Assembly (NCBI GenBank): GCA_007133875.1
Contig: SLLW01000140.1
Location: forward strand, 1-12,213
Reading direction: 5' to 3'
Length of the DNA: 12,213 bases
Source: Balneolales bacterium
GTDB taxonomy: Bacteria; Bacteroidota; Rhodothermia; Balneolales; Natronogracilivirgulaceae
The notes below the pieces were generated by a model. That model saw only the letters and a program-made list of their open reading frames with translations, searched no databases and had not been told where the DNA came from. A program made the position numbers and the translations under genes. This document shows, one piece after another, positions 6,594-12,213 of the stretch. Each line of letters begins with the position of its first letter. Positions within the stretch are counted from its first letter, which is position 1.

Positions 6594-8149
6594 GCTTACA
6601 GGAGAAGGCATATCGCGGCGTGGGCTGGAGCGGATTGTCGGGAATCATCGCCAACGGCCTGGAGCTGTCAAAGTATATTGTCCTTGCCAGGATTCTGGAA
6701 CCGGCCGATTTCGGCCTGCTTGCGATGGCTATGGTTATTGTGGGGATTTGCCGGATATTCGCCGACGGTGGGACCAGCAATGCGGTCATCCATTTCCGGA
6801 ATCAGACCGGACCGCAACTCTCCACGCTCTTCTGGATCAATATATTGGCCGGACTGTCGCTCTATCTGCTGGTTTTTCTGTCCGCTCCGTTTTTTGCCGC
6901 ATTTTACAGTGAGCCTGAAGTTACACCCCTGATGCGGCTTGGCGGGCTGGTTCTGCCGCTCTATGCAGCCGGTGTGCTTTATGAAGTAAAACTGCGTAAA
7001 TCGCTGTCATTCAGGATGATAACTATAACGGAAAGTACCAGTGCTTTATTTAGTTTCATTACCGCTCTGGTCCTTGCCCTTTGGGGATGGGGTGTATATG
7101 CCCTGATCTGGTCACATATCGTCACAGCCGGTACGATGGCGCTGCTCTATGCCGCAAACGGAATGCGGCACTGGAAGCCATCATTTGTTTTCCGGCCGCG
7201 GGATGTTGTTTCACACCTGCGTTTTGGCTTTTTTCAGATGGGGGAACGCGGACTCAATGTTTATGCCACCCGTATCGACCAGCTGATCATCGGCCGGTTC
7301 TTCGGACCTGAAATTCTTGGTGCCTACCATATCGCCTGGCAGATCGTCCTTTTCCCGGTGATGCGGCTGAGTCCTCTCCTCAATCGGGTCGCGCTGCCCG
7401 TTTTTGCCAACAGGCAGGATGACGACGGAATTCTGCGGAACGGATATCTCAGGCTCATGAGTGGAGTTACGGCTCTGGTTACCCCCTTTTTGCTGATTCT
7501 GGCCGTATCGTCCCCCTGGCTCATACCACTTCTGTTCGGAAGCGGATGGAACCTGACCATTCAACTCGTCCCACTGATGGCGGTTCTCGCCTTTTTCCGA
7601 ATGCTCGGCAGTCCGAGTAACAATATCGTACTCAGCAAGGGGAAAGCTGCACTCGCGTTTTACTGGGCACTTCTGTTGGCGATCCTCAATACGGGGATAT
7701 TTTTGATTGGCGCCCAGTTTTCCATATACGTACTCCTTGGACTCCACACCATTGGCAATGCACTCTATTTTATTGTTGGACAGAGAATTATGGTAAACCG
7801 GCTGATCGATCTCACCTGGATCCGGTTCCTATCCCATTTGACACCCTTTTTGGCGGCTCTTCTCATTCCGTGGTTCGGATCCTGGGTTTTACGCAACCTG
7901 GCAAGTGGCGTATGGCCGCTATCTCACCTATTGGATGGAAAACTTGGTCTGACAGAGGCGACCGAAGCCTTGCTTCATGCCTGGCAAAATGTTACCATTT
8001 GGTATCAGCATGCTGTATGGGGAGATGCCGGTATGGTAATTGCAATTGTCACCCTATTTCTCATCCTGTACCTTCCGGTATTATGGTATTTCCAGTCCGG
8101 TCTGATCCGGGAGTTTATGCAGGCATTGCGTCCCTCCGGCCGCTCTTAA
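6590..8149 (+). CDS. Wzx-type polysaccharide/oligosaccharide flippase (MOP superfamily)
   Basis: This inner-membrane protein probably flips lipid-linked glycan units to the periplasmic face. Its 519 residues start with a typical PST-family pattern: a basic/amphipathic lead (LQEKAYRGVGWSGLSGI), the conserved ARILEPADFGLLAMAMV (33-49), then repeated hydrophobic helices to the C-terminus, about 12-14 in total, with VYATRIDQLIIGRFFGPEILGAY (224-246) marking the start of the second half. This style is closest to the WzxC/colanic-acid-exporter type (Polysacc_synt_3). Between the last two helices (about 433-480) lies an unusually long polar loop rich in Trp, His and Leu that contributes to the slightly large size. 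The gene begins within the stop of the acyltransferase gene (4-nt ATGA overlap) and ends 27 bp before the double glycosyltransferase. Substrate specificity cannot be told from sequence. Confidence 0.93.
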   Translation: MSLQEKAYRGVGWSGLSGIIANGLELSKYIVLARILEPADFGLLAMAMVIVGICRIFADGGTSNAVIHFRNQTGPQLSTLFWINILAGLSLYLLVFLSAPFFAAFYSEPEVTPLMRLGGLVLPLYAAGVLYEVKLRKSLSFRMITITESTSALFSFITALVLALWGWGVYALIWSHIVTAGTMALLYAANGMRHWKPSFVFRPRDVVSHLRFGFFQMGERGLNVYATRIDQLIIGRFFGPEILGAYHIAWQIVLFPVMRLSPLLNRVALPVFANRQDDDGILRNGYLRLMSGVTALVTPFLLILAVSSPWLIPLLFGSGWNLTIQLVPLMAVLAFFRMLGSPSNNIVLSKGKAALAFYWALLLAILNTGIFLIGAQFSIYVLLGLHTIGNALYFIVGQRIMVNRLIDLTWIRFLSHLTPFLAALLIPWFGSWVLRNLASGVWPLSHLLDGKLGLTEATEALLHAWQNVTIWYQHAVWGDAGMVIAIVTLFLILYLPVLWYFQSGLIREFMQALRPSGRS

Positions 8150-8154
8150 CATTC

Positions 8155-8160
8155 AAGGAG
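8155..8160 (+). promoter_or_regulatory. Distant Shine-Dalgarno-like AAGGAG before the double glycosyltransferase
   Basis: AAGGAG lies 16 nt before the ATG at 8177, further than the usual spacing. An in-frame TGA at 8165-8167 rules out a closer upstream start in the same frame. Either the spacing is tolerated or the motif is not used. Confidence 0.35.
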
Positions 8161-8176
8161 TTATTGATTAATTCAA

Positions 8177-10591
8177 ATGACCACAACCGTTGTTCACAGT
8201 TTCCCGGTTTGGCTTCCGCAGACACAAACCTGGCTATATCAGCAGATCAAATCTCTGCCCGGAACGATAACACCCCATGTCGTCTGCAAAGAGACCCGGA
8301 ACCTGGACCAATTTAATGTGCCCAACATTCATTCTTTGTCGGGGAGTGCATCACGTTTAAGTTCGCTGACAACCCGCCTGTTCCGGCAACTGGATTTTCA
8401 TCTTTATACCCGGTATCAATGTGGTAAACTGCTGCCAGATGTACTTCATTCACATTTCGGACCTGTTGGATGGAAAAATCACCATATGCTTAAAACACTG
8501 CCGGCAAGCAAGCGCCGCCGGATCGCACATGTTGTCACCTTTTACGGCCAGGATGTTGACCATTTGCCTAAAGTAAACCCGGCCTGGAGAAAACGATACA
8601 AGGAGATGTTCAGGCAGGTGGATCTTGTTCTTTGTGAAGGGGGCTTCATGGCCCGGAAAATCAGGGAGCTGGGTTGTCCGTCTGACAAGGTTCAGGTTCA
8701 TCGGCTGGGAGTGGATTTGCAGGCGATCACATACAAGCCCCGTAAAAAACCTGACCGACAGCCGTTTCGAATTCTCATGGCGGCTGCATTTCGGCCGAAA
8801 AAGGGATTTATTTATGGATTGCAGGCACTGGATCGTGTGGCATCGGATTTTGACATCGAGGTCACGGTCGTCGGTGACAGTACCGGGGATGAACTCTCGA
8901 ATCGCGAAAAAAACAACATCGAACAGTTTGTGGAGTCATCCCGTTTGGGCAACCGTGTGACATTTACCGGCTTTCTGTCACAGGAACAACTTAATCGCTT
9001 AGCCCGGGATCACCATATTTTTCTTGCACCGAGTGTAACCGCAGATGATGGGGACAGCGAAGGCGGTGCTCCGGTATCGGTCATAGAAATGGCCGCATCA
9101 GGCATGCCGGTCATCAGTTCCCGACATTGTGATATTCCGGAGGTAATACCGGAAGGAGATGGTGGCCTGCTTGCCGATGAGTGTGATGTGGACGAACTTA
9201 CCTCCCATCTTTCTACCCTGATGTCCGATCCGGAAGAATGGTCGATGATGACAAATCACACCCGTGCACATATTGAGGAGCATTACGATGCCGTTAAACA
9301 GGGACATCATTTGGCTGCATTATATGAGAAAATCAGTCGCAGAACACCTTCCGGAAAGCGCAAGCGTCTTCTGTTTATCTCGCACAGCGGTGCTTTGTAT
9401 GGGGCGGAACGGTCACTTCTCTCCCTGGTGGCCGAAATCCATAAACGGAATAAATATGATGTGATGGTTTTCCTGCCCGGGCACGGTCCATTGGCTGATA
9501 TGCTTCAAATCAAAGGAATTCCTTATCGGATTGTCCCGGTTACCCGGTGGACAGGAAACCGGCTTCGGGGTATTATGAAGTTTGTGCGTGGAGTAAAACG
9601 GCGCTGGCATCTCCCGGCACTGGTTAAAGAGGCGTCCCTGTTTCAGCCGGACCTTATCTATACCAATACCCTGGCCACCAATGCCGGTGCATTGTTGAAA
9701 TCCCGGCTTCCCGGTGATATTCCACATATCTGGCACGCTCGCGAGCTTCCGGAACACCCCGATTTTGGTTTCTTTGATTCGGGACCCGAATATTCTGTTC
9801 ATAAACTGGCTACATTATCCGATCATATCATCTGTAACTCCAGGTTTCTTTCCGGGCGGATCAGCGGATTGATCTCCAGGTACCAATCTGAGAGGCCGCT
9901 CCCCCCTGTCAGGACGGTATATAACGGGTTTCATTTCACAGGCGAATTACCGATCCGGGGCCAGCGAAAGAGTGACGATTCCTACCGTATTGTAATGATC
10001 GGAAGTATCTCGCCGTTAAAAAACTATCGAGAAGCTATTGAGGCCGTTCGGTTGATAGCGTTAGAAGGATTGCCTGTAAAACTTGAAATTGTTGGTGGTG
10101 GTGCATCCCGGGATGTAAGGGCATTAAAGAGAACAATTTCTGCGATGAGAATGCAGGATAACGTCGTTCATCATGGATATGTTCGTGATACAAGCTCCTG
10201 TTTGGCTGGTGCCGACCTGCTGTTGATTACATCAAAAATCGAAACATTCGGACGTGTTGCCGTCGAAGCGATGCGTGCCGGTTGTCCCGTTATTGCATCG
10301 GATGTTGGTGGCTTGCCTGAGGTAGTCAGGGATAAACTTACCGGACTGTTATACCCTTCCGGTGATGTTTCAAAATTAACAGATACCATTCGCCGGTTAC
10401 TGGCCGATCCCGAATTGAAGGAAAAACTGGTTATAAATGCAGCGAAATTTGTCCAATCGGAATTCGCAATGGACCGATACATAACCGAAATCGACCGAAT
10501 AATCCGGGAAACAGTATCAAAATCGGGTCAATCGGAACACTCATCAGAAAAAACGGCGGCAGAAACCGGCCCCTCTAATTCGCTCCACTGA
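8177..10591 (+). CDS. Tandem two-domain glycosyltransferase (GT4-GT4 fusion)
   Basis: This 804-residue cytoplasmic protein contains two complete GT-B, GT4-family enzymes head to tail. Domain 1 (about 1-388) resembles WcaL/AmsK-type colanic-acid transferases: HSHFGPVGW (91-99), FYGQDVDHLP (122-131), HRLGVD (175-180), AAFRPKKG (203-210), TGFLSQEQL (264-272), and an acidic donor-site motif E295-x8-E304 in EGGAPVSVIE. Domain 2 (about 397-778) begins with LLFISHSGALYGAERSLLSL and has YTNT, HARELPEHP (519-527), VYNGF, IGSISPLKN (608-616), HHGYV, and the canonical E689-x7-E697 (ETFGRVAVE). The join is a short basic linker (SRRTPSGKRKR, 387-397) with no stop or frameshift. A disordered Ser/Glu-rich tail follows residue 779. 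It probably adds two successive sugars to the same lipid-linked acceptor. Donors and linkages are unknown. It lies between the flippase and the GT2 gene. Confidence 0.92.
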   Translation: MTTTVVHSFPVWLPQTQTWLYQQIKSLPGTITPHVVCKETRNLDQFNVPNIHSLSGSASRLSSLTTRLFRQLDFHLYTRYQCGKLLPDVLHSHFGPVGWKNHHMLKTLPASKRRRIAHVVTFYGQDVDHLPKVNPAWRKRYKEMFRQVDLVLCEGGFMARKIRELGCPSDKVQVHRLGVDLQAITYKPRKKPDRQPFRILMAAAFRPKKGFIYGLQALDRVASDFDIEVTVVGDSTGDELSNREKNNIEQFVESSRLGNRVTFTGFLSQEQLNRLARDHHIFLAPSVTADDGDSEGGAPVSVIEMAASGMPVISSRHCDIPEVIPEGDGGLLADECDVDELTSHLSTLMSDPEEWSMMTNHTRAHIEEHYDAVKQGHHLAALYEKISRRTPSGKRKRLLFISHSGALYGAERSLLSLVAEIHKRNKYDVMVFLPGHGPLADMLQIKGIPYRIVPVTRWTGNRLRGIMKFVRGVKRRWHLPALVKEASLFQPDLIYTNTLATNAGALLKSRLPGDIPHIWHARELPEHPDFGFFDSGPEYSVHKLATLSDHIICNSRFLSGRISGLISRYQSERPLPPVRTVYNGFHFTGELPIRGQRKSDDSYRIVMIGSISPLKNYREAIEAVRLIALEGLPVKLEIVGGGASRDVRALKRTISAMRMQDNVVHHGYVRDTSSCLAGADLLLITSKIETFGRVAVEAMRAGCPVIASDVGGLPEVVRDKLTGLLYPSGDVSKLTDTIRRLLADPELKEKLVINAAKFVQSEFAMDRYITEIDRIIRETVSKSGQSEHSSEKTAAETGPSNSLH

Positions 10592-10607
10592 TAAACAAAT
10601 TCCGGAC

Positions 10608-11633
10608 ATGACCAACACTGCTGTATCACCCGAAATAACCGATCACCGTGTTGCGATCCTGTTGTCGACCCATAATGGTATAAAATATCTGGGTGAACTG
10701 CTTGATAGTATTGCACATCAACAATATACACATTGGGATTTATGGGTAAGAGATGATGGGTCCGAAGATGACACCATCTCGGTATTGCATGATTTCCGGG
10801 AAAAAATGGCTCGTACGCATCCGAATAATCGTGTTTATCTCAATGCGGGCGAGAATATCGGTGTGGTGTACAGTTTTTTTTCCTTGTTTTCGGATGCAAA
10901 CGGCCCGTATATCGCTTATGCTTTTTGTGACCAGGATGATATTTGGCTCCCTGAGAAGCTGCAACGTGCCGTTGACCATTTAAAGGTGTACCGAAAACAG
11001 GCTACCGGACGTTACCGGCCATGGCTTTACCACAGCAGGCAGTTATTGATTGATGGAAGCGGGAAGGTTTATGGCAATAGTCCGCTGCCATATCGTACCG
11101 GATTTTATAATGCCGTGATTCAGAACCAGGTAGTCGGTTGCACCATGATGGTCAATGAGGAGTTGCGAAATCTGTTTCTGTCCGGGTACAAATCACCCCT
11201 GTCACAAAAAAAGGGAGAACAAACGTTCCCTGGCCACACTGCTGAACCCATCATCATGCATGACTGGTGGTGTTATCTTTTGGTTTCAGCATTTGGCGAT
11301 ATTGTATATGATTCGGAGCCGAGCATCAAATTTCGAAGACACGAAACCAGTGCTACTCCGATAACTACAACCCGGTTTCGTGCATGGATGGATCGTGCCA
11401 CTGCAATGAATAAACGAACATGGAGCATATCGCACATCCTGGATCAGGCAGAGGCCTTTTATCTGCGATATGTACCTGAAGACCAGGCGCTGTCCGATGC
11501 GCTTCTTTCTCTGATCGCACTTAAAAAATCCGGTTATGTAAAGCGTTTACGATATGTTATCAGAGCGAAACATCACAGATCAACCCGTTTGGAGACGCTT
11601 ATGTTCCGGATATTGGTATTCATGGGAAGATGA
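10608..11633 (+). CDS. GT2-family glycosyltransferase (rhamnosyltransferase-like)
   Basis: This is a GT-A-fold inverting glycosyltransferase of 341 residues. The N-terminal half has the nucleotide-sugar site: AILLSTHNGIKYLGELLDSI (16-35), WVRDDGSEDDT (46-56), and the metal-binding FCDQDDIWLPEKL (106-118) with D108 and D110/D111. The later acceptor-side motifs QNQVVGCTMMVN (172-183), MHDWW (217-221) and KFRRHETSAT (241-250) are those seen in RfbN/WbbL-like rhamnosyltransferases and their relatives. The hydrophobic content at the C-terminus is modest and no clear membrane helix is present. Sixteen base pairs separate it from the double glycosyltransferase; no Shine-Dalgarno sequence is evident. 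It is the last gene of the plus-strand cassette and meets a convergent gene 24 bp later. The sugar donor is inferred only by family resemblance; dTDP-rhamnose or another deoxy sugar would fit the dTDP-sugar aminotransferase upstream. Confidence 0.9.
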   Translation: MTNTAVSPEITDHRVAILLSTHNGIKYLGELLDSIAHQQYTHWDLWVRDDGSEDDTISVLHDFREKMARTHPNNRVYLNAGENIGVVYSFFSLFSDANGPYIAYAFCDQDDIWLPEKLQRAVDHLKVYRKQATGRYRPWLYHSRQLLIDGSGKVYGNSPLPYRTGFYNAVIQNQVVGCTMMVNEELRNLFLSGYKSPLSQKKGEQTFPGHTAEPIIMHDWWCYLLVSAFGDIVYDSEPSIKFRRHETSATPITTTRFRAWMDRATAMNKRTWSISHILDQAEAFYLRYVPEDQALSDALLSLIALKKSGYVKRLRYVIRAKHHRSTRLETLMFRILVFMGR

Positions 11634-11657
11634 CCAATTGTTCCGCATGCAAAGATT

Positions 11658-12065
11658 TTACAACCCATATGTTCCAGCAAGTGCGTCGGCTGCCGTTTGT
11701 TCCGAACAATATCCGTCCCGGTAGGCTTTCACCCAGTATGATACCCGCTTTCTCCGATTTTTAACCCCTTCGCCGCAAGCAGAGTATAATCCCAAAAGCT
11801 CACTTCGATAGGCTTCAAGATCCGGCTTAATGGTATCTTTTATAGAATCGGGCAGTCCCTCCCAGCCTATAAGTTCAAAAACATCGGTATTATCCGCATG
11901 TTGCTCAAAAATCAATTTCAAACGCTGCGCATTTTTGCCTTCAGTGGCTTTTCGCAGACGCTGATCGTGGTTTTGCGGTATCACGTGTGTTACCGTTTTG
12001 TCATGCCGTGTTTCCTTTTGTTCTCCGGAATTTTCAAGTTGACGTAAAGTGAGTGCTGTATTCAT
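11658..12065 (-). CDS. Hypothetical protein, family not recognised
   Basis: This 135-residue protein has no signal peptide and no membrane helix. The N-terminal 45 residues are polar and probably disordered (ENSGEQKETRHDK). Residues 46-130 are charged and look mainly helical: RLKLIFEQHADNTDVFEL, GWEGLPDSIKDTI, DLEAYRSELLGLYSACGEG, NRRKRVSYWVKAYRDGYC. The basic NRRKR (103-107) and two cysteines (97 and 120) are visible, but no known catalytic motif is. I do not recognise the family and assign no function. Support for a real gene comes from an uninterrupted frame, the Shine-Dalgarno sequence GGAG 8 nt before the ATG, and its neat fit to the convergent gap. It faces the glycan cassette, so it is probably not part of it. 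Confidence 0.72.
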   Translation of the reverse strand: MNTALTLRQLENSGEQKETRHDKTVTHVIPQNHDQRLRKATEGKNAQRLKLIFEQHADNTDVFELIGWEGLPDSIKDTIKPDLEAYRSELLGLYSACGEGVKNRRKRVSYWVKAYRDGYCSEQTAADALAGTYGL

Positions 12066-12073
12066 GAGTTATT

Positions 12074-12077
12074 CTCC
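12074..12077 (-). promoter_or_regulatory. Ribosome binding site of the unknown 135-residue gene
   Basis: On the minus strand GGAG stands 8 nt before the ATG at 12065. It is one of the few well-placed Shine-Dalgarno sequences in the window and supports both the gene and its start. Confidence 0.6.
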
Positions 12078-12124
12078 GTTTGTTGGTGTTTTTGTATCTT
12101 TCCCCAGCAAAGTAATCATGGGTA

Positions 12125-12142
12125 GTGACAACATAGTGTCAC
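12125..12142. promoter_or_regulatory. Perfect 6-bp dyad upstream of the unknown gene
   Basis: GTGACA (12125-12130) and TGTCAC (12137-12142) form a perfect inverted repeat around a 6-bp spacer, about 60 bp upstream of the minus-strand ATG at 12065. Flanking GGT and CCCC allow partial extension with a bulge. There is no T-run directly after either side to suggest a terminator. Position and symmetry suit an operator for a helix-turn-helix regulator, but no binder is known. The rest of 12066-12213 shows nothing else recognisable. Confidence 0.4.
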
Positions 12143-12213
12143 CCCGAAACGGTTTTTTTCATCATCTTCGCGATAAGATCAGCCTTAGGTGTTTACTTAT
12201 TTATTCTTATGTT

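Noticed and set aside
6376..6912. Plus-strand 178-codon frame spanning the acyltransferase-flippase junction
   Set aside because: It overlaps two well-supported genes in another frame and has no recognisable motif.
7211..7747. Minus-strand 178-codon frame inside the flippase gene
   Set aside because: It is polar, motif-free and antisense to a strongly supported membrane protein gene.
9413..9802. Minus-strand 129-codon frame inside the double glycosyltransferase gene
   Set aside because: It is antisense to conserved GT4 motifs, with no supporting features.
11612..11638. Inverted repeat ATTGGT / ACCAAT across the GT2 stop codon as a terminator
   Set aside because: The stem is only 6 bp, the loop is 15 nt, and no T-run follows; it is too weak to call.
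1..12213. CRISPR array, insertion sequence, tRNA or rRNA genes, or phage-like genes
   Set aside because: No regularly spaced long repeats, transposase motifs, tRNA cloverleaf patterns or phage proteins were seen on either strand.

Overview
The window looks like a chromosomal segment of a Gram-negative bacterium of the Balneolota/Rhodothermota/Bacteroidota assemblage. Three things point there. First, the order M23 peptidase, bactofilin, AtpZ, AtpI-like protein, AtpB is, from memory, typical of that group. Second, AtpB carries an N-terminal secretion-type signal and a long periplasmic stretch before its first membrane helix, as Bacteroidota-type subunits a do. Third, Shine-Dalgarno sequences are weak or absent before most genes. 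The phylum call is an inference from gene order and protein style; no rRNA gene is present to confirm it.

Left half (1-4185), all on the minus strand. Reading from guaB toward the left edge: guaB (IMP dehydrogenase, purine synthesis), a 140-bp gap, a membrane-anchored LytM/M23 peptidoglycan endopeptidase, a bactofilin, AtpZ, an AtpI-like membrane protein, and the first 160 codons of atpB, which is cut by the window edge. The last three genes overlap or abut closely (14-nt overlap, then a TAATG junction) and form the head of an F-type ATP synthase operon. The peptidase-bactofilin pair resembles known cell-shape modules. The guaB-peptidase gap holds three near-identical 10-bp direct repeats spaced 33 and 34 bp apart, the best unexplained DNA signal seen here.

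Middle (4186-4236). A 51-bp divergent intergenic region separates guaB from a plus-strand surface-glycan cassette.

Right half (4237-11633), plus strand. Five genes probably form one operon: a WecE-type sugar-nucleotide 4-aminotransferase, a FemAB-like GNAT acyltransferase, a Wzx/MOP-type polysaccharide flippase, an 804-residue protein with two complete GT4 glycosyltransferase domains in tandem, and a GT2 (rhamnosyltransferase-like) glycosyltransferase. A reasonable reading is that the aminotransferase makes a dTDP-4-amino-4,6-dideoxy sugar, the GNAT protein acylates it (or another amine), three glycosyltransferase domains assemble a lipid-linked oligosaccharide, and the flippase exports it. 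No initiating phosphoglycosyltransferase, Wzy polymerase, ligase or nucleotide-sugar synthase is present, so these would have to be encoded elsewhere.

Right end (11634-12213). A convergent minus-strand gene encodes a 135-residue protein I do not recognise. It has a good Shine-Dalgarno sequence, and a 6-bp perfect dyad lies upstream of it. No RNA genes, CRISPR arrays, insertion sequences or clear terminators were found, and no gene-free stretch exceeds 300 bp. I see no convincing new defence or mobile system; the most notable items are the fused double glycosyltransferase, the spaced repeats and the unknown end gene.
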